A stretch of DNA of 42,500 nt from Neobacillus niacini (GTDB taxonomy: Bacteria; Bacillota; Bacilli; Bacillales; Cytobacillaceae). Below the pieces are notes generated by a model that searched no databases, was not told where the DNA came from, and saw only the letters and a list, made by a program, of their open reading frames with translations. Location: the NCBI RefSeq assembly GCF_030817595.1, contig NZ_JAUSZN010000003.1, positions 1 through 42,500 of the forward strand. Reading direction: 5' to 3'. A program made the translations under genes and the position numbers. Below, piece by piece: positions 7,820 through 16,548 of the stretch (its first letter is position 1; every line of letters begins with the position of its first letter).

Positions 7820-9622
7820 ATGTGTGGAATTGTTGGATATATTGGATTAAATGATACGAAAGAAATTTTACTAAAAGGCTTAGAAAAGCTCGAATATAGA
7901 GGATATGACTCGGCAGGTATTGCTGTGATGAACGAAAATGGGGTTCATGTTTTTAAGGAAAAGGGACGTATTGCTGATTTACGTGAGATCGTAGACTTGA
8001 ACGTAATGGCCAACATCGGAATTGGACATACACGCTGGGCTACTCATGGGGTACCAAGTAGAACAAACTCCCATCCACACCAAAGTGCATCTGGACGTTT
8101 TACATTAGTTCACAACGGAGTAATTGAAAACTATGATCTTTTAAAGCGCGAATATTTAGCGGATGTTACATTTGTTAGCGAAACGGACACAGAAGTCATT
8201 GTACAAATGGTTGAAAAATTTGTACATGAGGGCTTAGAAGTATTAGAAGCTTTCCGTAAGACTTTGGGTCTGTTACACGGCTCCTATGCCCTTGCATTAT
8301 TAGACGAACAAAACAGTGATACAATTTTCGTTGCAAAAAACAAAAGTCCATTACTTGTTGGATTAGGTTCAGACTTTAATGTTGTAGCAAGTGATGCAAT
8401 GGCGATGCTTCAAGTTACGAATGAGTACGTTGAGCTAATGGATAAAGAAATCGTAATCGTTACAAAGAACGATGTTACCATTCAAAACCTTGCCGGGGAA
8501 ACTGTTACTCGTACATCTTACATTGCAGAACTAGATGCAAGTGACATAGAAAAGGGAACATACCCTCATTACATGTTAAAAGAGATTGATGAGCAGCCTG
8601 CTGTTATGCGTAAGATTATTCAAGCATACCAAAATGATCAGGGTGAATTAACAATTGATCGGGAGATCATCTATGCCATGAATAACTCTGATCGAGTGTA
8701 CATTATTGCGGCTGGAACATCTTATCATGCAGGGCTTGTTGGAAAGCAGTTCATTGAAAAAATGGCTAAAATTCCTGTTGAAGTTCATATTTCTAGTGAG
8801 TTTGGCTATAACATGCCACTTCTTTCTGAGAAACCATTGTTCGTCTTTATTTCTCAGAGTGGTGAGACTGCGGATAGCCGTGCCGTTCTTGTTAATATTA
8901 AAGAAAAGGGTTATCAAGCTTTAACGATTACAAACGTGCCTGGTTCAACTCTTTCTCGTGAAGCAGATCATACTCTATTGCTGCACGCTGGACCTGAGAT
9001 CGCAGTTGCCTCTACCAAAGCGTATACAGCTCAATTAGCTGTTTTAGCAATTTTAGCAGAGGTAACAGCAAAGAGCCGTAATCTTGATCCTGGCTTTGAC
9101 CTTATTCATGAACTTGGTCTTGTTGCAAATGCGATGGAAGTCCTTTGCGATTCAAAAGAGATCATAGAGCATATTTCTAGAGAGTTTTTAGCAGTAACAC
9201 GCAATGCCTTCTTTATCGGACGTGGAATTGATTACTATGTTGGCCTAGAAGGAGCCTTGAAGCTAAAAGAAATTTCTTATATCCAAGCGGAAGGCTTCGC
9301 TGGCGGAGAATTGAAGCATGGTACGATTGCTTTAATTGAAGAAGGTACACCAGTAATTGCACTAGCTACTCAAGAAAGTGTAAACTTAAGCATTCGCGGT
9401 AATGTAAAAGAAGTTGTTGCCCGCGGTGCAAACCCATGCATCATTTCGATGAAGGGTCTAAACATGGACGAAGACAGCTTCGTCATTCCGGAAGTACATG
9501 AATTATTAACACCACTTATCTCTGTAGTACCGTTACAAATTCTTGCCTACTACGCTGCACTACACCGTGATTGTGACGTTGACAAACCACGTAACCTCGC
9601 TAAATCCGTGACAGTAGAGTAA
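7820..9622 (+). CDS. glmS: Glutamine--fructose-6-phosphate aminotransferase (isomerizing)
   Basis: Makes glucosamine-6-P from fructose-6-P and glutamine, committing carbon to the cell wall. The start is ATG 7820, because the mature protein needs Cys as residue 2 (MCGIVGYIG), the nucleophile of the N-terminal glutaminase domain (about 1-240). An upstream in-frame GTG at 7769 would lie inside the leader hairpin. Two SIS sugar-isomerase domains follow (about 285-425 and 455-590) with SQSGETADS and STKAYTAQ, and the protein ends in [12 protein letters not shown] as in the family. Length is 600 residues. AGGGAGG precedes the start. It is controlled by the ribozyme at 7554. Confidence 0.98.
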   Translation: MCGIVGYIGLNDTKEILLKGLEKLEYRGYDSAGIAVMNENGVHVFKEKGRIADLREIVDLNVMANIGIGHTRWATHGVPSRTNSHPHQSASGRFTLVHNGVIENYDLLKREYLADVTFVSETDTEVIVQMVEKFVHEGLEVLEAFRKTLGLLHGSYALALLDEQNSDTIFVAKNKSPLLVGLGSDFNVVASDAMAMLQVTNEYVELMDKEIVIVTKNDVTIQNLAGETVTRTSYIAELDASDIEKGTYPHYMLKEIDEQPAVMRKIIQAYQNDQGELTIDREIIYAMNNSDRVYIIAAGTSYHAGLVGKQFIEKMAKIPVEVHISSEFGYNMPLLSEKPLFVFISQSGETADSRAVLVNIKEKGYQALTITNVPGSTLSREADHTLLLHAGPEIAVASTKAYTAQLAVLAILAEVTAKSRNLDPGFDLIHELGLVANAMEVLCDSKEIIEHISREFLAVTRNAFFIGRGIDYYVGLEGALKLKEISYIQAEGFAGGELKHGTIALIEEGTPVIALATQESVNLSIRGNVKEVVARGANPCIISMKGLNMDEDSFVIPEVHELLTPLISVVPLQILAYYAALHRDCDVDKPRNLAKSVTVE

Positions 9623-9634
9623 GGCTTTTAGGGA

Positions 9635-9672
9635 AGATCCGTATCCACTTTTGATGGATCGGGTCTTTTTTT
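9635..9672 (+). terminator. Terminator after glmS
   Basis: An imperfect stem (AGATCCG-TATCCA with TGGATCGGGTCT) is followed by a run of seven T. The first 52-bp repeat unit starts 17 bases later. Confidence 0.85.
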
Positions 9673-9688
9673 CGTTTTGATTAGGAAG

Positions 9689-9786
9689 ATGAGAGCACGA
9701 GAACGGCAAAAAAAAGGAAGAGTGGGCACTCATGAGGCGAATGAGAGCCCGAAAACTTTAAAAAGAAGCAAAATTGGGTCACTCAT
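9689..9786 (+). repeat. Two-unit 52-bp hairpin repeat (family 1)
   Basis: Two units start with ATGAGAGC at 9689 and 9741, exactly 52 bases apart. Each ends in CACTCAT (9733 and 9786), which is complementary to the start of the same unit apart from a mismatch. The centre is A-rich (ACGGCAAAAAAAAGG type). The unit matches those at 39327-39531. The last bases overlap the stop codon of the NERD pseudogene on the other strand. Confidence 0.85.
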
Positions 9787-10688
9787 AGTAAGTCCATTGC
9801 TTACATCCCATAGCTTTATAATATTTCTGCAAGATTCTCCTTATTGTTTTTCTAGACTCTATCACCATACACCAATCAAAAATAATATTAGTCGTAACTC
9901 TTAGATTTGGAAAAAGTAACTTAAATTCTTGTATACTCCTTAATATAGCTGATTCAACCTCCTCCTCAAATCCACACTCATTACATGTTGCTTTTCTGTC
10001 GCCGCAACGAATAAAAAAGGAGTTACAGAAAACACAATTTAAACCCTTTTAAAGGGAATGGTAACTATAGGGAGGTAATTTTGGATAAGGAGATTCAATT
10101 TTGTGATCCTCTATTAGTTTGTCAGCAAGTTTCCGCTGCATCCCATTTAGGTTTGATGGTCTTGAGTTGAGTTTTTCCATAAAGTTATTTAGCTGTGGAG
10201 GAAAAATAATCGAATCGTTTTGTGGAGATTGATATAAGGAGAAGTTAGAATTGATAAATATTAGATAGGGAAGAATTCGAAAATGAAACCCATTTTTTTT
10301 GAGATATTGCTGGAGCAAAGTTTCAGCTCTCTTTACCTGGTGCAAAGGTTATTGATTGGATTTTTAGCACCACATAGATAAAATTCACCATCCTTATAAA
10401 AATAATTACCTTCAAAATTTTTTACTTCACAGGGGATGATTGTATCTTGAATAATCAAAGTGGAATCTAATTGAAATTTTGATTGGTTTATTTCGAGCGA
10501 TAAATCGTTTAAAATAAGGATTTCATTATTGAGGCTTGCCGCCGTCAACAAGTCAAACGCCACTTCCCCTTCATATCCCTTCTTCTGATATAATACTGCT
10601 TCAGTTCTTCATCCGTTAAGCCCATTCTTGTGTTTAGAATTCTTAATAATTTTATTAAATCTGATTCTGTCCTAGATTTTAAGAACAT
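9779..10688 (-). pseudogene. NERD (nuclease-related domain) protein, decayed
   Basis: Three minus-strand frames join into one protein. It starts at ATG 10688 (AGGAAG upstream) with MFLKSRTESDLIKLLRILNT. It continues through KKGYEGEVAFDLL, then LILNDL, CEVKNFEGNY and NPLHQVKRAETLLQQ, a typical NERD core. It finishes with a two-CxxC zinc ribbon (CVFC, then CNEC) and a C-terminus ending WTYYE at the stop 9779-9781. Lesions: a 2-base insertion in an AT run near 10590, a 1-base deletion near 10352, an in-frame TAA at 10049-10051 and a further frameshift near 10012-10018. With four lesions it is very unlikely to be functional. The biological role of NERD proteins is poorly known; the domain is related to restriction-type nucleases. 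Confidence 0.88.
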
Positions 10689-10784
10689 ATTACACTTCCT
10701 TTCTAAATTAATAGTACAGAAGTAAATGCATAAAATGCGTGAAAACTTTGTTAACATTTAAACTAAAAATAATTTAGAAAATTC

Positions 10785-10814
10785 TTGACACTCTTCCCCA
10801 TGAGGTGATATTAT
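10785..10814 (+). promoter_or_regulatory. Promoter of the ABC-2 exporter operon
   Basis: TTGACA (10785-10790) and TATTAT (10809-10814) are separated by 18 bases, 31 bases before the TTG start of the ATPase gene. Confidence 0.7.
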
Positions 10815-10845
10815 TTTCCTCTGTGACAAAAAAGGAGGGGAAAAT

Positions 10846-11823
10846 TTGATAAAGGTAGAAGGTATAACAAAATCATTCAAAGTAGCGAAGCGTTCCACTG
10901 GATTGCTCCAAGCCACCAAGGCTCTTTTTTACCGGGAGCATACGATTGTGGAGGCCCTAAAGGACATCACTTTCACGATTGAGCCCGGTGAAATTGTAGG
11001 TTACATTGGACCAAATGGTGCCGGAAAATCGACAACGATAAAAATCATGAGCGGCATTTTAGTTCCTGATGGGGGAAAGTGCGGTATTATGGGCTTTACG
11101 CCATGGAAGAACCGGGTTGAGTATGTTAAAAATATAGGAGTCGTCTTCGGTCAGCGCTCGCAACTTTGGTGGGATGTTCCGGTGATCGATTCATTTGAGC
11201 TATTGAAGGATATTTACTATGTCCCACAACAAGAATATAAAGCTACGTTAGACCTGCTCATTGAAACATTAGAATTACAAGACATCATCAACTCTCCTGT
11301 CAGGCAGCTTAGTTTAGGCCAGCGAATGCGCTGTGAAATAGCCGCTTCACTTATACATAATCCTCAGATTCTATTTTTAGATGAACCGACCATTGGGCTC
11401 GATGCGGTTTCGAAAATAGCAGTCCGCCAGTTTATCAAGACCATAAATCAAGAAAAGGGCGTAACGGTGGTCCTGACTACCCATGATATGAATGATATTG
11501 AGGCATTAGCCAACCGTGTAATCTTAATTGGTAAAGGCAGTTTACTCTATGATGGAAAATTAGAAGAATTGAGAAAACGTTTTGGAACGCATAAAACGAT
11601 TACGGCAGACTATCGTAAAAATTCCAATTCTATAGATATACCTGGGACCTCCATCATCCACTGGTCGCCGGAACATGCTGTCCTTAGCATTGATACAGAA
11701 CAAATCCTAACCTCAGACGTTATTACACAACTATCCAAAAAGGTAGACCTATTAGATGTGACGATCGAATCACAGCCAATCGAAGATATCATCGTCCAGC
11801 TTTATAAGGAGTTCCAAATATGA
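10846..11823 (+). CDS. ABC-2 type exporter, ATP-binding protein
   Basis: Energises an export pump formed with the two permeases that follow. In the 325 residues I see Walker A GPNGAGKST at 55-63, the signature LSLGQ at 155-159, Walker B ILFLDE at 175-180 and the H-loop TTHD near 215. The family is the one usually filed as an uncharacterised ATPase paired with two DUF990/ABC-2 permeases (COG4586 type, from memory); relatives in a cyanobacterium have been linked to methyl viologen efflux. The start is TTG 10846 with AAGGAGGGG upstream. It overlaps the next gene by 4 bases (ATGA), so translation is coupled. The substrate is unknown. Confidence 0.9.
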   Translation: MIKVEGITKSFKVAKRSTGLLQATKALFYREHTIVEALKDITFTIEPGEIVGYIGPNGAGKSTTIKIMSGILVPDGGKCGIMGFTPWKNRVEYVKNIGVVFGQRSQLWWDVPVIDSFELLKDIYYVPQQEYKATLDLLIETLELQDIINSPVRQLSLGQRMRCEIAASLIHNPQILFLDEPTIGLDAVSKIAVRQFIKTINQEKGVTVVLTTHDMNDIEALANRVILIGKGSLLYDGKLEELRKRFGTHKTITADYRKNSNSIDIPGTSIIHWSPEHAVLSIDTEQILTSDVITQLSKKVDLLDVTIESQPIEDIIVQLYKEFQI

Positions 11824-12623
11824 AAGTATATGCTTCGGTACTTAAATTAAGGCTGTTAATTGGTATGCAGTATCGGTCTGCTGCACTCGCTGGAGTAGCG
11901 ACCCAATTCTTCTGGGGATTTATTTCGATTATGGTTTTTGAAGCATTCTACGAACATACATCCATAACACCGCCCATTTCATTAAAAGAATTAATTACAT
12001 ATATTTGGCTGCAGCAGGCGTTCCTGGCATTTATTATGCTTTGGTTTCGTGATAACGAATTATTTGACCTCATAACAAGCGGCAATATTGCCTATGAACT
12101 TTGCCGGCCCACCGATTTATATGGATTTTGGTATGCAAAACTTCTCGCACAGCGGTTATCCAGTGCACTATTACGCTGCTATCCCATCCTGCTGGTGGCG
12201 TTTTTTTTACCAAAGCCCTACAACATGCCACTGCCTCTAAATGCAATAACTTTCATATTATTTGTCATTACTCTTTTATTGGGCTTATTACTCTTAGTAG
12301 CCATTTCAATGTTCTTATATATTTCTGTTTTTATAACTTTATCTCCAATGGGTTCACTTTTACTATTCGGAGTTACGGGAGAATTTTTTGCTGGTTTGAT
12401 TATTCCCATTCCACTAATGCCTCTGTGGCTGCAAAAAGTTGCTTATGTCCTGCCATTTCGTTGGACAGCTGATTTTCCGTTCCGAGTTTATTCTGGTCAT
12501 ATCGCACAAAGTGACGCCATAATAGGTGTTTTCATTCAACTAGGATATCTTCTTGCGCTCCTATGGTTAGGAAGATTAGCGCTTAACAGCGTATTAAAAA
12601 GAGTAGTTGTACAGGGGGGATAA
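11820..12623 (+). CDS. ABC-2 type exporter, permease 1
   Basis: Integral membrane subunit of 267 residues with about six hydrophobic segments (near 20-40, 60-80, 110-130, 140-170, 175-200 and 230-255). It resembles the first DUF990-like permease of ATPase-permease-permease exporters. A recognisable feature is the early FRDNELFDLITSGNIAYELCRP stretch (in part near residues 77-98), which in this family faces the ATPase. It is translationally coupled to the ATPase gene and is followed 6 bases later by permease 2. No substrate can be named from sequence. Confidence 0.88.
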   Translation: MKVYASVLKLRLLIGMQYRSAALAGVATQFFWGFISIMVFEAFYEHTSITPPISLKELITYIWLQQAFLAFIMLWFRDNELFDLITSGNIAYELCRPTDLYGFWYAKLLAQRLSSALLRCYPILLVAFFLPKPYNMPLPLNAITFILFVITLLLGLLLLVAISMFLYISVFITLSPMGSLLLFGVTGEFFAGLIIPIPLMPLWLQKVAYVLPFRWTADFPFRVYSGHIAQSDAIIGVFIQLGYLLALLWLGRLALNSVLKRVVVQGG

Positions 12624-12629
12624 TGGAAG

Positions 12630-13412
12630 ATGAGTCTTTATTTTAAGTATTTGCTGATTTTATTTAAATCCCAAATGCAATACCGAACATCATTTTGGCT
12701 TTTGTCGATTGGGCAGTTTTTCATCCCTTTCTCGGTTTTTGCCGGACTATACTTTTTGTTTGAACGATTTGGGCAAATAAAAGGCTGGGAGTTTTTCGAA
12801 GTTGCACTATGTTTTGCTGTGATTCATTTGGCTTTTTCATTAAGCGAATGTTTTGCGCGCGGATTTGATACTTTTTCGAGTTTAATCATAAAGGGGGATT
12901 TTGACAGAGTTCTTGTACGACCACGGAGCACCTTCCTTCAAGTCCTTGGGTCAAAATTTGAATTCACACGCATAGGCAGGCTGCTTCAAAGCAGTATCGT
13001 GCTCATTTGGGCTTTGGCTAATCTCCCCGTAGAATGGAGTTTAGTTAAGGCAGTGACCCTGCTTTTTATGATTACTAGCGGGGTATTAATATTCACAGGT
13101 ATCTATATGCTTGCTGCTACTATGTGTTTTTGGACAGTTCAGGGTCTGGAAGTGGCAAATATCTTTACGGATGGCGGCAGAGAGATGGCTCAATATCCGT
13201 TAAATATTTATCAAAAATGGATAGCTCGAATATTTACCTATGTCATCCCTTTTGGTACTGTAAATTACCTTCCTTTGATGTTCATTCTTGGAAAAACACG
13301 GGGAGATGAGATACTTTATATGCTGACCCCACTGGCAGGCAGTCTCTTTATTATTCCTTGTTTTCTCGTCTGGCAAATTGGGGTCAGGCACTATCGATCC
13401 ACTGGGTCCTAA
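12630..13412 (+). CDS. ABC-2 type exporter, permease 2
   Basis: Second integral membrane subunit, 260 residues and about six hydrophobic segments. Its middle part carries GDFDRVLVRPRSTFLQVLG, the equivalent of the conserved 'G-x-(L/I)-(D/A)-x-x-L-x-R-P' stretch of the paired family (COG3694 type, from memory). The operon ends here: a terminator begins at the stop codon. Two distinct permeases suggest a heterodimeric channel with an ATPase homodimer. Confidence 0.88.
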   Translation: MSLYFKYLLILFKSQMQYRTSFWLLSIGQFFIPFSVFAGLYFLFERFGQIKGWEFFEVALCFAVIHLAFSLSECFARGFDTFSSLIIKGDFDRVLVRPRSTFLQVLGSKFEFTRIGRLLQSSIVLIWALANLPVEWSLVKAVTLLFMITSGVLIFTGIYMLAATMCFWTVQGLEVANIFTDGGREMAQYPLNIYQKWIARIFTYVIPFGTVNYLPLMFILGKTRGDEILYMLTPLAGSLFIIPCFLVWQIGVRHYRSTGS

Positions 13413-13446
13413 GTAAGCAGTGGGAGTACACTGCTTACCTTTTTTT
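13413..13446 (+). terminator. Terminator of the ABC exporter operon
   Basis: A perfect 10-bp stem (GTAAGCAGTG with CACTGCTTAC) with a 6-base loop and a run of T. It overlaps the 3' end of the convergent spore protein gene. Confidence 0.9.
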
Positions 13447-13695
13447 AGCCATATTTTCCTGTGCCATTTTAACAAGCTCACGGACCATGCTTCCGCCTAA
13501 TCTGCCGCCGACCTTACCAGCTTCATGTGATGTGAGCTGGCCATTGTAACCTTTCTTTAAAGGAACACCGACTTCCTCGGCGGCTTCAAATTTGGCATTT
13601 TCAGGATCTTGTGTCTGAACGACCTTTGCTTTTAATGCGTCTAGTCCATTTCTTGCCTCAGGGACGAGGATTTTATTTCTATTTCTTCTGGCCAT
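13435..13695 (-). CDS. Alpha/beta-type small acid-soluble spore protein (SASP)
   Basis: An 86-residue protein related to the DNA-coating SASPs that protect spore DNA. The diagnostic features are NKILVPEARNGLDALKAKVV near the N-terminus, the FEAAEEVGVPLKKGYNG segment and the conserved GKVGGRLGGSMVRELVKMAQ near the C-terminus. It has a longer middle (VQTQDPENAK) than SspA or SspB, so it belongs to a divergent, minor subgroup. AAGGAGGG lies just upstream of ATG 13695. A SigG promoter is expected, but I could not identify one with confidence. The product implies an endospore former. Confidence 0.9.
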   Translation of the reverse strand: MARRNRNKILVPEARNGLDALKAKVVQTQDPENAKFEAAEEVGVPLKKGYNGQLTSHEAGKVGGRLGGSMVRELVKMAQENMAKKR

Positions 13696-13795
13696 GATAT
13701 CCCTCCTTTGTGGGTAGGATGCCCAATTTGAAAAATAATCAGCTTCTACTAGATAAATCCTTTTTTATCCAGTATAATAACTACAATCATGTCGG

Positions 13796-14030
13796 AAAAA
13801 TCAGTGAAAAAGAGAGTAGTTCTCTGGGAAGAGTCAAAGCGAGTCAGGGATGGTGTGAGCCTGATACGAAACAGAGGATGAAGCGCACTTTTGAGATGTT
13901 TGTCTGAAAGCAGTAGGGCAAACCGGAGTAGTCCTCCGTTATCAAGCCAAGCTGGTTCTATTAGAACAAGTAGAGTGGTACCGCGAGTTAACTCTCGTCT
14001 CTTCAACATAGAGACGGGAGTTTTTGTTTT
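13796..14030 (+). promoter_or_regulatory. T-box leader (tRNA-sensing riboswitch) of argS
   Basis: The T-box core AGAGTGGTACCGCG lies at 13972-13985. A terminator follows: CTCTCGTCTCT (13992-14002) pairs with AGAGACGGGAG (14010-14020) and T-rich bases run to 14030. The upstream part has the purine-rich Stem I start (GTGAAAAAGAGAGTAG). A likely specifier codon is CGC at 13884-13886 in GAAGCGCA, which reads arginine and agrees with the downstream gene. Uncharged tRNA-Arg should stabilise the antiterminator and allow transcription. A TATAAT at 13773-13778 is the probable -10 of the promoter. Confidence 0.9.
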
Positions 14031-14059
14031 CTTAAAGAGATAAAATGGAGGTTATAAAT

Positions 14060-15754
14060 ATGAAGTATAAACAGGAGTTTGCAAAGATATTATTTGAAGC
14101 ACTAGACCATGAAATCCAAGTGAAGGAATTGGAAGTGCTAATCGAAAAACCAAAAAATCAACAGCACGGTGATTTAGCCTTCCCTTGTTTTACATTAGCA
14201 AAGATAAAAAGAAAATCACCAAATAGTATTGCTCAAGAGTTAAGTGAAAAGATCCAATCACCAATGATTGAGAAGGTGGAAGTAGTCGGAGCTTATATCA
14301 ACATCTTCTTAAATAAAAAATTAGTTTCAGAAGATACGATAGCTGAAATTTTCAAGCAACAGGAGAAGTATGGCGCTTTAAACATTGGAAATAATCGCCC
14401 TGTAACCATTGACCTTTCATCTCCTAATATCGCTAAGCCATTCTCAATGGGCCATTTGCGTTCAACCGTTATTGGTAACTCTTTAGCATTTATTGTAGAA
14501 AAATGTGGATATAAATCCATCCGAATTAACCATATTGGCGACTGGGGCACTCAGTTTGGTAAACTCATTACCGCCTATAAACTATGGGGAGAAGCAGAGA
14601 AGGTAAAACTGAACCCTATTAAGGAATTATTAACGCTATATGTTAAATTTCACGATGAAGCAGAAAGTGATCCTTCACTTGTGGAACAGGGAAGAAACTG
14701 GTTTAAAAAACTTGAAGACGGTGATGAGGAAGCCACTTCGCTATGGCAGTGGTTCCGTGATGAGTCCTTAAAAGAGTTTTCAAGAATTTATGAATTGATG
14801 AATGTCCAATTTGATTCCTTTGCAGGGGAAGCATTTTATAACGATAAAATGGATCGTATCGTCAAGCTGCTGGAGGAAAAACAATTGTTAGTAGAATCTG
14901 ATCAGGCTCAAGTGGTTGAACTTATAGACGAAGGACTTCCTCCATGCTTAATAAAAAAATCCGATGGAGCTACCCTTTACGCCACGCGTGATTTGGCAGC
15001 AGCCCTATACCGTAAAGAAAACTATGATTTTGATCTGTCATTGTACGTTGTCGGTAATGAACAGAGTCTTCATTTTAAACAGTTAATGGCTGTGTTAGAA
15101 AAGATGGGATACTCATGGGCAAGCAAGATGGTCCATATTCCGTTCGGAATGATGCTTAAAGATGGAAAGAAGATGTCGACAAGAAAAGGGAAGGTCGTCT
15201 TATTAGAGGAAGTCCTAAACGAATCAATCGCTATGGCCAGACATAATATTGAGGAAAAAAATCCTAACCTCACAAACAAGGATACCGTGGCTAAACAGGT
15301 CGGGGTAGGGGCGGTCATGTTCCATGACTTAAAGAATTTTAGAATGAATGATATCGAATTTTCACTAGAGGAAATGCTGCGTTTTGAAGGGGAAACGGGC
15401 CCTTATGTACAATATACGTATGCCAGAGCGTGCTCTATTTTACGAAAAGGCAACTGGGAGATAGCTAAAGCCGTTCCAGTCTCGTCATCTTCTTGGGAAA
15501 AAGAATGGAAGGTTGTGAGTCTGCTTACTGAATTTTCAGGTGCAATTAAAAGAGCTTATGAGCAGTTTGACCCTTCTCAAATTGCCAAATATATTATTGA
15601 CCTTGCACAAGCCTTTAATAAATATTATGGCGATGTTAAGATCCTTGAAGACAACGCTGAACAACAAGCCCGCTTGGCACTTGTCTATTCTGTGACGATT
15701 GTTCTGAAGGAAGGTTTGCGATTATTAGGGATTGAAGCTCCAGAGGAAATGTAA
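14060..15754 (+). CDS. argS: Arginyl-tRNA synthetase
   Basis: Charges tRNA-Arg. The 564-residue protein shows the N-terminal ArgRS domain (QQHGDLAFPCF, 34-44), the class I signature region SSPNIAKPFSMGHLRS and KMST at 371-374, then the DALR anticodon-binding domain at the C-terminus with YVQYTYARACSILRK. In the HIGH motif the first His is replaced by Ser (S129-M-G-H132), which I recall from the ArgRS subgroup of lactic acid bacteria and some bacilli. ATG 14060 is preferred to 14045 because GGAGG lies between them. T-box control and the divergent type suggest a second, inducible ArgRS beside a housekeeping copy elsewhere. Confidence 0.95.
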   Translation: MKYKQEFAKILFEALDHEIQVKELEVLIEKPKNQQHGDLAFPCFTLAKIKRKSPNSIAQELSEKIQSPMIEKVEVVGAYINIFLNKKLVSEDTIAEIFKQQEKYGALNIGNNRPVTIDLSSPNIAKPFSMGHLRSTVIGNSLAFIVEKCGYKSIRINHIGDWGTQFGKLITAYKLWGEAEKVKLNPIKELLTLYVKFHDEAESDPSLVEQGRNWFKKLEDGDEEATSLWQWFRDESLKEFSRIYELMNVQFDSFAGEAFYNDKMDRIVKLLEEKQLLVESDQAQVVELIDEGLPPCLIKKSDGATLYATRDLAAALYRKENYDFDLSLYVVGNEQSLHFKQLMAVLEKMGYSWASKMVHIPFGMMLKDGKKMSTRKGKVVLLEEVLNESIAMARHNIEEKNPNLTNKDTVAKQVGVGAVMFHDLKNFRMNDIEFSLEEMLRFEGETGPYVQYTYARACSILRKGNWEIAKAVPVSSSSWEKEWKVVSLLTEFSGAIKRAYEQFDPSQIAKYIIDLAQAFNKYYGDVKILEDNAEQQARLALVYSVTIVLKEGLRLLGIEAPEEM

Positions 15755-15831
15755 GATAAAATAGTTTAATGAATGGGTTAATTTGGTATAAAATGATGAG
15801 GTGTACGGGAGAAAAGAGGAGGAATTAGAAG

Positions 15832-16299
15832 ATGAGTCAACTTTTGCTAAATAATATGGAGTTAGCAAGAAGTTTCTTTATTAAGAATGTGGATGGTGTT
15901 GACGAGAGTATAGTTGACGTACAACCTGAAGGATTTAACAACCACATTCATTGGCATGTTGGACATGTGTTAACAGCGACAGAGACTTTGGTATTTGGTT
16001 TTACAAAAAATTCAACCAATTTACCGGCAAACTATATGGAACTATTTGCAAGAGGGACAAAGCCAGCTGACTGGAAAGGGGATGTTCCTTCTGTTTCGGT
16101 CTTAGTGACTCAGCTAAAAGACCAATTAAATAGAATGAAGGAAATTCCGGTTGAAAGCCTCAGCGTAAAATTAAAAGAGCCATTGCTTGGTCAGGAAACC
16201 TTTGGTGAGCTCGTTAATTTTGCTCTATTCCACGAGACTTTGCACCTTGGACATATTCAAGCTATGAAACGTGTTATTGAAACTCGAAAGAATAAATAG
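15832..16299 (+). CDS. DinB-fold protein
   Basis: A 155-residue four-helix-bundle protein of the DinB/YfiT superfamily. The putative metal ligands are in the expected places: HIHWHVGH at 38-45 and HETLHLGH near 134-141. Members bind a divalent metal, and some are thiol-dependent transferases (bacillithiol type); no substrate can be assigned here. GAGGAGG precedes the ATG. It is a single-gene unit with its own terminator, downstream of argS. Confidence 0.85.
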   Translation: MSQLLLNNMELARSFFIKNVDGVDESIVDVQPEGFNNHIHWHVGHVLTATETLVFGFTKNSTNLPANYMELFARGTKPADWKGDVPSVSVLVTQLKDQLNRMKEIPVESLSVKLKEPLLGQETFGELVNFALFHETLHLGHIQAMKRVIETRKNK

Positions 16300-16313
16300 A
16301 TCAGTTAGTTAAT

Positions 16314-16340
16314 ATCCACCTATAAGGGTGGATTTTTTTT
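16314..16340 (+). terminator. Terminator after the DinB-fold gene
   Basis: ATCCACC pairs with GGTGGAT, followed by eight T. Confidence 0.88.
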
Positions 16341-16418
16341 GCCTAAAGAGTAGTAAAAAGAAGGGGTGGAATAATAAAAAAGTGAAAAACCTGAATTTTA
16401 CTACTATCTTATATTCAA

Positions 16419-16447
16419 TTGACAGAGGTAACCGTTACCATTATACT
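16419..16447 (+). promoter_or_regulatory. Near-consensus SigA promoter with a palindrome in its spacer
   Basis: TTGACA (16419-16424), a 17-base spacer and TATACT (16442-16447). The spacer contains the perfect 13-base palindrome GGTAAC-C-GTTACC at 16427-16439. A dimeric repressor bound there would block the polymerase. About 95 bases of untranslated leader follow before the transporter gene; I see no riboswitch in it. Confidence 0.8.
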
Positions 16448-16548
16448 CATTTTTGTATTTTTAATAATGTCAATATTTGTCGAAATTAATAGTATATTCT
16501 ATCTCTTTACATAATTGATAGAACATCAAGAACAGGAGAGGAATTTGT

